Positions 1 through 10,276 of a stretch of DNA of 64,000 nucleotides are shown one piece after another (positions within the stretch are counted from its first letter, which is position 1; each line of letters starts with the position of its first letter). The stretch comes from Lichenostomus cassidix (Eukaryota > Chordata > Aves > Passeriformes > Meliphagidae). Where the stretch lies: assembly GCA_008360975.2 (NCBI GenBank), contig CM039210.1, forward strand, positions 17,569,007 through 17,633,006, in the 5' to 3' direction. The notes beneath the pieces were generated by a model that saw nothing but the letters and a program-made list of their open reading frames with translations, did not search any database and had not been told where the DNA came from. Both the position numbers and the translations under genes were made by a program.

Positions 1-60
1 CTTTTTCCTTCTTGCCACTGAGAACTGGGTCTTTTCTCTGCTAGCGGCTCAACAGTGACA
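1..60 (+). mobile_element. 3' end of an ERVK-type LTR cut by the window edge
   Basis: The first 60 bases closely match the last part of the solo LTR at 58131..58394: the same run from the 'ccttcttgccactgagaac' block to a terminal AACAGTGACA. The rest of the element lies outside the window, so I cannot say whether it is a solo LTR or belongs to a provirus. Confidence 0.8.
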
Positions 61-1117
61 AAAGGCAACCACTCTTTATATACTCCTGTTTTCACTTAGT
101 AAATTAACTTAATATTCCCAATATTTTCTAAGATTACACTGCTAAGAAGGAACTTGGTGTTTTTGTCCACAAAAAACTTTTATAATGCACCAACTTATTC
201 TCTTTACAACCTGCTCAGTTGTTTTCTGACAGGTTGATAAAAAATAGTATCTTTTAACTCCGCAAGCCTGCAAACCTGACACCGTGTTAAAACCAACTAA
301 TCATACTGTGGCACAGCTGCTGTACTACATCCACATAAAGCCAAAGGTCTTGGGCTATGCTCTTTTGATGTAGACACTGAAAAAAACCCAGTGTCTTTAA
401 CTGGCCGCGGTATAAAGTTTTCCTTTATTCACTTACCACTACAATTTCAAACAACTGCATACACTCACTCACCCTGACACAACAATAAACACTTAATACA
501 ACACAACAAGCGCTTTTACAACCACAAATTACAACAAAAATTCCAAAAACCCACACTCATATACCAAAGCTAATAATTCACAGCCATACCCAAATATTCA
601 TTCCTATTAGACCACTTGCCTCACACTTCATCAATCAATCTCTCATTTGTTTGTGCAGACTAATCTGCACCCCACACACATACACAACACCGGTGTTAAC
701 AATACTTCAAACTAGTTCTCTTTCAAACTAGTTTCCTTAGGGATCCACTCGATTCACCACCGGAATCGCTCGCGGCTGTTCTATCGGTCAGCAAATCCCC
801 CCTGTCAGCTAAGGACAACGAATTACTTTGCCAATTCCCGTTCCTCTAGCCAGCCCTAGCCAGTCGCTTGCAAGCTCACCACTCAGGGACAACGCTGCGC
901 ACAGGACGTCTCTCTGTGTCTTACCAGCAGCCCTAGCCACGCGTATATGACTTACAGGCTTCCCTATACCCAAAACACATACCATTTCTCCGCTGTATCA
1001 GATGGTCATTGTTTGCCCCCCGCAGTGAGCGGCTGAGGAGCGGAGGCCCTCCAGGAAAATCCCGGGGCGCACCTAGGATGTCAGCCCCTCAGTCGATCCT
1101 GCAGCCAGGCAAATCTT
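61..1117 (-). other. Non-coding interior or LTR debris left of a minus-strand primer site
   Basis: No credible coding frame is present. The stretch lies downstream (on the minus strand) of the primer site at 1118..1135, so its right end should be ERV leader sequence. The part around 410..440 carries a minus-strand AATAAA (plus-strand TTTATT) and could be another decayed LTR. I could not place its boundaries. Confidence 0.35.
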
Positions 1118-1135
1118 GTCCCATCTGGGGTGCCA
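1118..1135 (-). promoter_or_regulatory. Retroviral primer binding site, tRNA-Arg-like
   Basis: On the minus strand the 18 bases read TGGCACCCCAGATGGGAC, starting with the TGG complementary to a tRNA CCA end. The complement resembles the 3' end of a CCU-type tRNA-Arg. It sits two bases from the LTR end at 1138. The same 18-mer recurs at 2835..2852, which argues against chance. Confidence 0.65.
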
Positions 1136-1137
1136 AA

Positions 1138-1760
1138 TGAAGCACAGGATTGACTCCACAACTCAGATAGTTATGAAGTAAGTATGTGTTTATTCCAGCT
1201 GGGGTGCATGGGGGGGTAGCCCCTCCAAAGGCATGCCCACCCTCAGCAGCACTTTACTAGGTTTATATTAGGTTACAGGTTACATATGCATAAAGTTAGA
1301 CAAAGCCCCTATACATATTCATTACCTATCCCCACTTCGTATTATAATGAGTTCAAAGTTCATTTAAATATGCTTGTGCAAGCACAGTGTCTCAGATTAA
1401 TTGTGGGCAGGGGTCCCACATAATTAATGATGGTAAAATTGGTAGTCTTCCTCATGATGAACTGTTCACCCTGTTCCCTTGCGCATGCTCCCTTGGTTCT
1501 TGGTCCAAGTCCAAGCCTGAGAACCAACTTGTATCAGTTTGGGGTCCAAGGGCGGGACGCTTGGTCACACTCAGTGGTTTTTCTCAATTATTTGGCTCTC
1601 TTCTCTCTATCCTCCCTGATACTAAGTAGACACAAAATCATTAGGCAAATAATAAATTGTCTACAGCAGGCAAATCTTAGTAAATCATTATCCAATCTCT
1701 GGCCTTCTAAATCAGTTCAAAAAAATTATTAATATTATCCAGTTTCTACTTCTTTAAATT
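1138..1760 (-). mobile_element. Minus-strand 5' LTR next to the tRNA-Arg-like primer site
   Basis: The inner edge (TG on the plus strand at 1138) is fixed by the primer site. A minus-strand AATAAA is present near 1188 (plus strand TTTATTCC). The block around 1455..1500 (TAGTCTTCCTCATGATG) resembles 3118..3170 in the neighbouring LTR, so the two are diverged members of one family. The outer edge is not resolved; the end given is approximate. Confidence 0.5.
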
Positions 1761-2834
1761 AATAATTTCTATTTTACCCTAAATCAGGTAATTTGCACAT
1801 GCACAATACATGCATACACATTAAAAAAAAATCCAAACCAATGGTTTATATATGATTTATACTTGTTCACTCTTTGCCAATTGCTTCACTTTTCTCTGGC
1901 TGTTTCTGTCGCCAGATAACAGAGCCGCAGATAGAGCTCCACACTCGCTTCGTGTTCAGAACACATCTCATTCGTTCTCACTCACACTGGTGCCTTAAAA
2001 GCTAGTAAAAATTATGAGACAGACACAGCAGTATAGGGAAAAAGGGTATTACCTTGGTTTTAATAGAATCCCAGGTGCACCCTCATCAAAGGTGGAAACA
2101 CACCGAGGAGCACACCATGTACAACGCGCATACAATTTTATGGACCTCACAAATTAGCACATCTACTTAAAATCCTCCAATAAGAAACTTAACAAATGAA
2201 GTAATTGTCCCCCTATTCTAGTCACCCCCCCGCAAAGAAAGACTACAGCCTAGTTTACAAAAACATGTTCCAGAGAGGAGGCTCCTTCAAAGATTGGAGC
2301 CTCTAGTTTTGAGATAGTTATGAATGTTTTGTCTTCCCCCCTGGAGAACCCCCAAACTAAGCTAAATACCAGACTACAAGGGTTATAAACATGTAAGGCT
2401 AAGGTACAAGGAGTGTCTGTGAAGGGTACAAGGAAAGGGAAAGGGTATAAAAATGCATAAAAAGGGTATAAAAAGAAAGGACAAAAAAACATCAGGTATC
2501 AACACAGTAACAAAATAACAATGGACAGAACAAAAGTAGCAGTACAACGGTGCAGTACAGTGGGGTCCAACCCCTGGGGGTCCAACCCCTTGCCCAGTAC
2601 TAATTTTGGGAGACGTAGTCTCAACCCACCCTTGGGGACTTGTACCCTGGACCTGCAGGCATTTTTGGTTTTTTGTTTGGTTTTTTTTTTTTAATGAAAT
2701 ACCTTAATTTGGTGCAGATGGTCCTTGATCTACCCCCGCCGTGAGCCAAACAACAGCTGAGCTCCCCCTGAAAATTCAGGGTTGCAACTGGGAAGTCTGC
2801 TCACCTCTGGATTCGGCAGCCAAGCAGAGTTAGA
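1761..2834 (-). other. Unassigned sequence, probably ERV interior, no gene seen
   Basis: The stretch is AT-rich with purine-rich and C-rich patches and no credible frame. Its right part is the presumed leader of the element whose primer site is at 2835..2852. The part near 2040..2100 looks LTR-like, but no ends were found. Confidence 0.35.
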
Positions 2835-2852
2835 GTCCCATCTGGGGTGCCA
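2835..2852 (-). promoter_or_regulatory. Second primer binding site, tRNA-Arg-like
   Basis: This is the same 18-mer as at 1118..1135 (minus strand TGGCACCCCAGATGGGAC), followed by CT, and is therefore extended by two bases of the tRNA-Arg match. It lies three bases from the LTR edge at 2856. Confidence 0.65.
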
Positions 2853-2855
2853 CTT

Positions 2856-3404
2856 TGATTAGCCCCAAGCGATCCCAGAGACATTTCAGAGACAAAGTCA
2901 GAGAAGTGGGTATTTGCTTTATTCAGCGCGCCGGTTGTGGGGGATTCACTCCTCCAAACACACACTCGGCACTTCCAACAACACAATATTATGGGTAAAA
3001 TTTGTGAATATCCATCACATTCCTTGGGTTATACAAATTATTTCTCAGAGGTCATTAATAGCATTAGCATGTGTCACACATGTGCTGTGTGTCCTTGTGG
3101 TCTTTGGGGGTCTTTTCATGATGAAGATTTAGTAGTCTTCATCACAATGCACTTTTCACCTTTCTCTTTGGAGCATGTGCAGTCCATTGTTGGATGATTC
3201 AGCATTTTCTGTGCAGGCTTCAAACAGATTATTTTCCCTCTGATCTTGACAAGATTAAGGGAATCCTGTTTTCTAGGTTTTAGAACTCACGTATTCTGTC
3301 TCCCAATAGTTAACTTGAGTTACCTATTGATTACCCCTTTCTCAAGCCCCAATTTAGTGGTGTAAGAACATCCACTTAATAAGGCATGCATATGCATTGA
3401 GGTG
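2856..3404 (-). mobile_element. Minus-strand LTR of the tRNA-Arg-primed family, interrupted by the ERVL provirus
   Basis: The inner edge is set by the primer site at 2835..2852. A minus-strand AATAAAG lies near 2912 (plus strand CTTTATTC). It shares the TAGTCTTC/ATGATG block with the LTR at 1138. The ERVL provirus begins at 3405, and 9259..9464 is probably the continuation of this LTR or its flank. Confidence 0.5.
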
Positions 3405-3866
3405 TGTATTGGTTTGAAAACAAACCAGTGGGAGATCACAAGTCCAGATTGAAATTAAAAATAAGTGAAATAATACAAGGAAAAAGCACTGACAAAGTCA
3501 GATACAACCTAACACCCTGTTAGGGTGGTAGTAGCAGTCCAACTGAAGTAGTCCAGTTGAAGCGGTGATCCTGTGAAGGTCTAGTCTCCAGCTGAAGATC
3601 CAGTGGTAGCTCTCGTCCTCTGGGAACCCAGTAGACAGGGCTAACTCAGGCAGTTCCAAGGCCAGGTTATATCCAGGTGGGAACACCTGGTTCCTCCCTT
3701 CTGGGCAGAGCATCCCACAATGGGATGAGATAAGTCCATGAGTCACACGGTGGGTCCCTGATGGCCCATTGCCTGTCATCCGGAGTGGGTCATTAGCAGG
3801 TGATAGCAGCTAACGGCCCACAGCTGGTGGTAATAGAAAACTACATCTATATTGCAACCTAGGACA
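3405..3866 (-). repeat. ERVL-1 3' LTR
   Basis: This 462-bp repeat is nearly identical to 8792..9258. On the minus strand it runs from TGTCCTAGG to CCAATACA. The pol stop codon (TAA at 3869..3867) directly abuts its first base, so the polypurine stretch (minus strand AAGGGGTGG) lies inside the last pol codons. Confidence 0.92.
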
Positions 3867-6800
3867 TTATCCACCCCTTATTCTATTACCATCTACAGAG
3901 TTCTCACTTAAGATAAGGTCTCCTTGTGGTACACAACGGGTTTCCCCATCTGCCTTCATCACCCACCAAGTATAACCAGGTCCTTGGGCAAAAACCACTC
4001 CATGGATGGGTTTGCCTTTGCCTGAGGTGGGACTAATCCAAACAGTCTTTCCTAAAAAACCTCTTACGTGTACCACACGGACTTTATCTCCATCCACTGT
4101 GTGCAAAGGTTCAGACACGGCAGGACCGGCTCGATTGATAGAACCCCTTGTGTTAACCATCCAGGTGGCCTTTGCTAAGTTCAGTTCCCAATTTTTGAAG
4201 GTTCCCCCGCCAGGTGCCTTCAAAGTCGTCTTAAGTAGTCCGTTGCACCGTTCAACTTTCCCGGCAGCTGGTGCATGATAGGGGATGTGGTATATCCATT
4301 CAATTCCGTGTTCTCTAGCCCAGGTGCTTATGAGGCCATTCTTGAAATGGGTTCCATTGTCAGACTCTATTCTCTCAGGGGTACCATGTCTCCACAGGAC
4401 TTGCTTTTCCAGACCCAAGATGGTGTTCCGGGCCGTAGCATGAGGCACAGGGTAGGTCTCTAACCATCCCGTGGTTGCTTCCACCATGGTCAACACGTAG
4501 CGCTTTCCTTGGCGGGTTTGGGGAAGGGTGATGTAGTCAACTTGCCATACTTCCCCATACCTGTACTTTGACCATCGTCCACCATACCACAGAGGCTTCA
4601 CCCACTTGGCCTGTTTGATTGCAGCGCAAGTCTCACAGCTGTGGATGACCTGTGAGATGTTGTCCATGGTCAAGTCCACCCCTCGGTCATGAGCCCACCT
4701 GTATGTCGCATCTCTCCCTTGATGACTAGAGGCATCATGGGCCCAACGAGCTAGAAATAATTCTCCTTTGTGCTGCCAGTCCAGATCCACCTGTGACACT
4801 TCCACCTTGGCAGCTCGGTCCACCTGCTCGTTGTTACGATGCTCTTCATTAGCCCGACTCTTAGGTACATGTGCATCCACGTGTCGAACTTTCACGGTCA
4901 GCTTTTCTGCCTGGGCGGCGATGTCCTGCCAAATCTCAGCGGCCCAGATGGGTTTTCCTCTGTGCTGCCAGTTAGCCTTTCTCCAGCGATCTAACCATCC
5001 CCATAGCGCGTTGGCTACCATCCAGGAGTCAGTGTAGAGATAGAGCCTTGGCCATTTCTCTCGTTCGGTAATATCCAAAGCCAGTTGGATGGCTTTAAGC
5101 TCTGCGACCTGACTCGATCCACCTTGTCCCTCGGTAGCCTGTACAGCTTGTCGTGTGGGGCTCCATACTGCAGCTTTCCATTTCCGATCTGCGCCTACAA
5201 TTCGGCAGGACCCATCGGTGAAGAGGGCATAGCGTCTTTCACTCTCCGGCAGCTCGTTATACGGGGGTGCTTCCTCGGCACGTGCTACTTGCTCCTCTGC
5301 TTCTTCTGAAGATAATTTAAAAGTCTCACCTTCAGGCCAGTTTGTTATGATTTCCAGAATCCCAGGGCGATTCGGGTTTCCAATACGGGCGCGCTGTGTG
5401 ATGAGGGCAATCCATTTGCTCCACGTGGCATCAGTGGCATGGTGGGTAGAGGGAACCCTTCCCTTGAACATCCACCCCAGCACTGACAGTCGGGGTGCAA
5501 GGAGAAGTTGTGTTTCTGTGCCGATCACCTCTGAGGCAGCTTGGACTCCTTCGTAAGCTGCCAAGATTTCTTTCTCGGTGGGAGTGTAGTTGACTTCAGA
5601 CCCTCTGTAACTTCGACTCCAGAATCCCAGTGGTCGACCTCGGGTCTCACCAGGCACCTTCTGCCAAAGGCTCCAGGACAGACCATGGCTCCCGGCTGCA
5701 GAGTAAAGCACATTCTTTACCTCTGGTCCTGTCCTGACTGGTCCAAGGGCTACTGCATGAGCTATCTCCTGTTTGATCTGGGTGAAGGCTTGCTGCTGTT
5801 CAGGGCCCCAGTGGAAATCATTCTTCTTGCGGGTTATGAGGTAGAGAGGACTCACGATCTGGCGGTACTCAGGGATGTGCATTCTCCAAAAGCCTATGGC
5901 ACCTAGGAAAGCTTGCGTCTCCTTCTTGTTGGTTGGTTGAGACATCGCGATGATCTTATTGATGACCTCAGAAGGAATCTGACGCCGTCCGTCTTGCCAC
6001 TTTACTCCCAGGAACTGGATCTCTCGGGCAGGTCCCTTGACTTTGCTCTTCTTGATGGCGAAACTGGCTTCCAGGAGAATTCTGATGATTTTCTCTCCTT
6101 TCCCAAATACTTCCGTTGCTGTGTCCCCCCACACAATGATGTCATCAATATACTGCAGATGTTCTGGAGCCTCACCCTTTTCCAGTGCAGCCTGGATAAG
6201 TCCATGGCAGATGGTGGGACTGTGCTTCCACCCCTGGGGCAGTCGGTTCCACGTGTACTGCACACCTCTCCAGGTGAAAGCAAACTGAGGCCTGCACTCT
6301 GCTGCCAGAGGAATGGAGAAAAAGGCATTGGCAATATCAGTGGTCGCATACCACTTTGCTGCCTTGGATTCCAGCTCGTACTGAAGTTCCAACATGTCCG
6401 GTACAGCAGCACTCAGTGGTGGTGTGACTTCATTCAGGCCACGGTAATCCACTGTCAGTCTCCATTCTTCACTGGACTTACGCACCGGCCATATAGGGCT
6501 GTTAAAGGGTGAATGAGCCTTGCTGACCACCCCTTGGCTCTCCAGTTCCCGAATCATCTTATGGATGGTGGCCACAGAGTCTCTGTCTGTGCGGTATTGC
6601 CGGCGGTGCACTGTTGCTGTAGCAATTGGTACCCGCTGTTCTTCAATTCTCAGTAGTCCTACAGCAGACGGGTTATCTGAGAGACCAGACAGGGTATTCA
6701 GTTGTCTTATGTCTTCTGTCTCTATGGCTGCTATCCCAAAAGCCCAGCGATGTCCCTTTGGGTCTTTGAAATATCCACTCCTGAGATAATCTATGCCGAG

Positions 6801-7085
6801 GATGCATGGGGCGTCTGGACCAGTCACAATGGGGTTTTTCTGCCACTCATTCCCAGTTAAACTCACTTCAGCTTCCAGTACAGTCAGCTGCTGGGATCCT
6901 CCTGTCACCCCAGAAATAGAAATGGATTCGGTCCCCACATACCTGGATGGCATCAGGGTGCACTGAGCGCCTGTATCAACCAAAGCCGTGTATCTTTGTG
7001 GGTCAGACGTGCCAGGCCATCGGATCCACACAGTCCAATAGATCCGATTGTCCCTTTCCTCTACCTGGCTAGAGGCAGGGCTCCT
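3867..7085 (-). CDS. pol: ERVL-1 pro-pol polyprotein (protease, RT, RNase H, integrase)
   Basis: This is one uninterrupted reading frame, entered by read-through of the gag TAG at 7088..7086. Counting from codon 7031, the aspartic protease motif DTGAQ lies at residues 19-23. The reverse transcriptase follows, with LPQGW and the catalytic YIDD near residue 294. RNase H shows FTDGS near residue 604 and a later YTDSW. The integrase has a HHCC zinc finger (two His, then CETC), then Asp in WQVDY, Asp in ESDNG and Glu in GKVER: a complete D,D,E set. The overall make-up matches ERVL-class pol. No frameshift or stop is seen, so all four catalytic centres look intact. The frame ends exactly at the 3' LTR. 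Whether it is expressed cannot be judged here. Confidence 0.93.
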   Translation of the reverse strand, partial: RSPASSQVEERDNRIYWTVWIRWPGTSDPQRYTALVDTGAQCTLMPSRYVGTESISISGVTGGSQQLTVLEAEVSLTGNEWQKNPIVTGPDAPCILGIDYLRSGYFKDPKGHRWAFGIAAIETEDIRQLNTLSGLSDNPSAVGLLRIEEQRVPIATATVHRRQYRTDRDSVATIHKMIRELESQGVVSKAHSPFNSPIWPVRKSSEEWRLTVDYRGLNEVTPPLSAAVPDMLELQYELESKAAKWYATTDIANAFFSIPLAAECRPQFAFTWRGVQYTWNRLPQGWKHSPTICHGLIQAALEKGEAPEHLQYIDDIIVWGDTATEVFGKGEKIIRILLEASFAIKKSKVKGPAREIQFLGVKWQDGRRQIPSEVINKIIAMSQPTNKKETQAFLGAIGFWRMHIPEYRQIVSPLYLITRKKNDFHWGPEQQQAFTQIKQEIAHAVALGPVRTGPEVKNVLYSAAGSHGLSWSLWQKVPGETRGRPLGFWSRSYRGSEVNYTPTEKEILAAYEGVQAASEVIGTETQLLLAPRLSVLGWMFKGRVPSTHHATDATWSKWIALITQRARIGNPNRPGILEIITNWPEGETFKLSSEEAEEQVARAEEAPPYNELPESERRYALFTDGSCRIVGADRKWKAAVWSPTRQAVQATEGQGGSSQVAELKAIQLALDITEREKWPRLYLYTDSWMVANALWGWLDRWRKANWQHRGKPIWAAEIWQDIAAQAEKLTVKVRHVDAHVPKSRANEEHRNNEQVDRAAKVEVSQVDLDWQHKGELFLARWAHDASSHQGRDATYRWAHDRGVDLTMDNISQVIHSCETCAAIKQAKWVKPLWYGGRWSKYRYGEVWQVDYITLPQTRQGKRYVLTMVEATTGWLETYPVPHATARNTILGLEKQVLWRHGTPERIESDNGTHFKNGLISTWAREHGIEWIYHIPYHAPAAGKVERCNGLLKTTLKAPGGGTFKNWELNLAKATWMVNTRGSINRAGPAVSEPLHTVDGDKVRVVHVRGFLGKTVWISPTSGKGKPIHGVVFAQGPGYTWWVMKADGETRCVPQGDLILSENSVDGNRIRGG

Positions 7086-8201
7086 CTAATCCTGTTTTTG
7101 GTGCATGATGTTCTTCTCCTGTAAATGTGTTCCTGAGGTCCCTTCAAGAGGATCAGTCATATTATCACTTCCATTCTGTCTGGAGTTCTGTCCACAAGAG
7201 ACTGGGGCAGTGTTGTACCTAGATGAGCCTCCTGAAGTGGATGTTTCTTTTTTCAATTCACGTACCCGGGCTAAGGAGGAGGTGGGTTTCCTATCCCACT
7301 TTCTCATGTCTTCCCCATGCTCCTGCAGGAAAAACCAGAGGTCACGTCGCGGAGTTTGTCTTCTTTCCCTGGCTGGGGGACGTCTGCTCCTGATGGCAGA
7401 GACTCTGGTTGGTTTCGGTGTGACATGGAAAAATCCTTCTTTGAACTCTTTCCTTAGTTTCTGGAGGCTCTCTTCAATCAAGCTCCGGACTTGCTCGGCC
7501 AGGTTTGTTTCCACTGATGAGACCTGAGTGCGTAGTGGAGCGGTGACAGTGTCCTCGTAAATTCTCAGTTTGTTTGTTAACACGCCCACCTGGTCTTCGC
7601 CTTCCCTCCACTGCAGTGTTGCCAGGTAACGAGAGTATATCTCTGGTCCGAGCCGTGCGAATCTTAGCCACATTTGTGAAGTGCACTGGACATTATCTGG
7701 GTTCTTGGGGAATCTCTCGTTGTCCGAGAAAATGATCTCTAGCACGGCCAATTCCCTCAGGCATCGGATACCTTGTTCTATTGTGTTCCATTTTCTTTGG
7801 TGCATCTGGAGGTCTTCTTTGCAGAGGTATCTGTCCCGTACACTCGCCAGCAATCACCGCCAGAGGCTGAGAGTTTCCTGGGTTTTCCCAATCCCCTGGT
7901 CAATGACCACATCCTGGGACAGGGATCCCAGTTGCCTGGCCTCACTTCCGTCCAGAATGGTGTCATTAGCGGCGGCATCCCAGATGCGGAGCAGCCAGGT
8001 TAAGATGGACTCGTTTGCCTGCCGGGTGAATTCCCTCCGTAGGTCCCGCAGCTCCCCCAGGGATAGAGAGCGAGTGATGATCTCCGGCTCTGTCTCTTCT
8101 GCTGGGTGAGATGGTCCTGCCGCATCCTCGTCAGTCGCTATGCGGACTGATTTGCTCTTTGATTTCTTTTTCTGGACGGGGGCAACTGCTACTGGCTTCA
8201 A
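7086..8201 (-). pseudogene. gag: ERVL-1 gag, open except for one in-frame TGA
   Basis: Frame and content match the gag of the related plus-strand copy (27578..28949); both share the PVAVAPV block and the IEQGI-CLRE block. The frame is broken by TGA at 7856..7854; in the sister copy the aligned position is a sense codon, so this is an inactivating change here. It ends with TAG at 7088..7086, after which pol continues in the same frame. Such an arrangement is known from gammaretroviruses, where stop read-through makes Gag-Pol. The N-terminal start is not resolved, since the frame runs upstream without a clear Met. The residues near the C-terminus are Ser/Thr/Asn-rich and no zinc knuckle is seen. 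Confidence 0.75.
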
Positions 8202-8767
8202 CTGTTCTGATTTGGCGATGGTCTGTGTTGAGACGTCGACTGCTCCTTTGGTTCTTTTCCTCTTGCCTGCTGATTTGCTTCATTTCTCCTCCTCAAGAAG
8301 ACAAAGTATTGTTCTGTTCTTCAGCATGAGGTACACGGTGCTGGTCGCAGAGAAAAAAGAAAACAGAACTAACAGGAAGATTATGCCATCTTTAGCATCC
8401 AGAGAGAACTCAGTATTGTCAAAGACGGCTGTGCCTGGCCTGAAATGCTGGAAGAAACCGCTCTCTCCTCCTAGCCCCAGAGAGTGGGTGCGATTGCTGA
8501 GGAGGTCCTAGACGGAGCAGCTCAGGTTAGGCCAGGCAGACAAAGTCGAGTATATATAACGAGTGGCATTCATTGCCTCACAGGTTACCATGCAATAGGC
8601 ATAATAAACCAATAGAGCAATTTTCATGCCATGCCCTGATCGTAACAAGAGCAATACGACGGGCAGATAGTTTCCCATTTGAGGAAAGATATAGAGAGCG
8701 AGATAAAGCACCCATATAGATAAGCTGAGCATCATGGTGATAGGATTTCTGAGTTTCCCCAGGTCGT
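8202..8767 (-). other. ERVL-1 leader region between primer site and gag
   Basis: This is the untranslated leader and presumed lost gag N-terminus. A minus-strand frame at 8508..8810 is hydrophobic (Leu/Ile/Val/Tyr-rich), but it overlaps the primer site and LTR edge. I do not call it a gene. Confidence 0.5.
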
Positions 8768-8785
8768 GCCCCACGTTGGGCACCA
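8768..8785 (-). promoter_or_regulatory. ERVL-1 primer binding site, tRNA-Lys type
   Basis: On the minus strand it reads TGGTGCCCAACGTGGGGC, which differs by one base from the complement of the 3' end of tRNA-Lys1,2 (TGGCGCCCAACGTGGGGC). Six bases separate it from the LTR. Confidence 0.85.
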
Positions 8786-8791
8786 AAATTA

Positions 8792-9258
8792 TGTATTGGT
8801 TTGAAAACAAACCAGTGGGAGATCACAAGTCCAGATTGAAATTAAAAATAAGTGAAATAATACAAGGAAAAAGCACTGACAAAGTCAGATACAACCTAAC
8901 ACCCTGTTAGGGTGGTAGTAGCAGTCCAACTGAAGTAGTCCAGTTGAAGCGGTGATCCTGTGAAGGTCTAGTCTCCAGCTGAAGATCCAGTGGTAGCTCT
9001 CGTCCTCTGGGAACCCAGTAGACAGGGCTAACTCAGGCAGTTCCAAGGCCAGGTTATATCCAGGTGGGAACACCTGGTTCCTCCCTCCTGGGCAGAGCAT
9101 CCCACAATGGGATGAGATAAGTCCATGGGTCACACGGTGGGTCCCTGATGGCCCATTGCCTGTCATCCGGGGTGGGTCATTAGCAGCTGGTAACAGCTAA
9201 CGGCCCACAGCTGGTGGTAATAGAATACTTAACTACATCTATATTGCGACCTAGGACA
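8792..9258 (-). repeat. ERVL-1 5' LTR
   Basis: This 467-bp repeat is ~98% identical to the 3' LTR at 3405..3866. It starts TGTCCTAGG and ends CCAATACA on the minus strand. It should hold the element's promoter. Confidence 0.92.
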
Positions 9259-9464
9259 GGGTGGTACTTACAACTATAGAAAGAACCTAGGTATCTTTGC
9301 ACAAAACTTTAACACAAAACAGACTGGTCACGAGCTCCAAACAAAATAATATAATCCAGGCAGTCTTACTTATACACCACACCACTGCAGTTTTGCTGGT
9401 TTTGCTGGATGCATCCATAAATCTGTCGCCGGGGGTCATGCTGCAGTGGCATTTTTTATATAAG
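9259..9464. other. Flank between two ERV insertions, no gene
   Basis: Only 206 bases lie between the ERVL-1 right edge and the next LTR. They are probably a continuation of the older LTR seen at 2856..3404. The last five bases (ATAAG) are the target duplication of the next LTR. Confidence 0.45.
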
Positions 9465-10100
9465 TGTCCTGGATTGGAGACAAACTTCTCTAGGTGGAGA
9501 GCGCTCCAAACAAACACCTCCCCCGAAAGCCAAGGGCTTGGGTACCTCCTCCCCTCCCCCACTCACAACAGAATTTCTTAAATGAAAGTGAAAAAACAAC
9601 AACCTATTTATTTAACAAAACACACAGAGTGCCCTGCAAGGCACAGGGGAAGGGGAAAACAGGGGGAAAGGAGTTATTAAACCTGAGTTAACAGGTGGTA
9701 AGCTTTAGTGTCCTTATCTCAGGTGTAGTTTCCCCACTCTGGGGGCCTCCGGGGGCTGGGCAGAGTTGCTCCAGTAGCTCCCTGGAGGATTCTCGTCTGC
9801 CGTCCTCCGGGGCTACTTGGGTTTTCTTGGCAAGAAAGCAAATTGGAGAAAAGGGTCCAAAAAGGAAGATGACGAAGAGGCACTCCCAGAGAAAAACTCG
9901 CAGCGTCAACAGCAGCCACCAGCCAGTCCCAGGAGTGTCTTTTCCTCCACCTCACTTCCACCGCAGAGAGGCTTGGGGAAGGGTTTTAAACAACCCGCCC
10001 TCCTCCCATTGGCTGAATGCAGTTAAAGCTACAGGACCACATTTTCTGAGCATACGAACAACAATATGGGAATACACAGGATTACCATCACCCCAGGACA
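9465..10100 (-). mobile_element. ERVL-type solo LTR with perfect target duplication
   Basis: On the minus strand it begins TGTCCTGGGGTGATGG and ends CAATCCAGGACA. ATAAG is repeated on both sides (9460..9464 and 10101..10105). It is the same family as the 5' LTR of the plus-strand ERVL copy at 26401..27043, including the shared CAGCCAATGGGA and GGAGCGCTC blocks. No interior remains, so it arose by LTR-LTR recombination. Confidence 0.93.
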
Positions 10101-10276
10101 ATAAGCAATTGCCTAGAAAAGTCTGTAAGTGCAGTTTGAAAGTTAGTATCTTCTGACAATAGTCAAGACAAATTTTAACATGTAGGTCTATGTAATAATG
10201 CTATAGACATTGTGCAGCTCGGCTGCCATGCTCAGTGTGCAGCCTAGCGCCGTCGCCATGATGCGCCCTGATGATA

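Larger units (their letters stand above)
3405..9258 (-). mobile_element. Nearly complete ERVL-type provirus (ERVL-1)
   Basis: Two direct repeats starting TGTATTGG and ending CCTAGGACA (plus-strand view) bound the element. The flanks are AGGTG on the left and GGGTG on the right, a 5-bp target duplication with one change. Inside, in minus-strand order, are the 5' LTR, a Lys-type primer site, gag, an in-frame TAG, a full protease-RT-RNase H-integrase frame and the 3' LTR. No env is present, as is typical of ERVL. The LTRs differ at about seven sites plus a small indel over ~460 bases, so insertion was recent. A solo LTR of the same family lies at 37533..38011. Confidence 0.92.

Noticed and set aside
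5913..6512. 199-residue plus-strand frame, and other frames opposite ERVL-1 pol
   Set aside because: They are antisense shadows of the conserved RT/RNase H coding sequence; no domain is recognisable.
8508..8810. Hydrophobic 100-residue minus-strand frame near the ERVL-1 5' LTR
   Set aside because: It starts inside the LTR and crosses the primer site, so it would need an mRNA including U5. The sister copy has no such frame.
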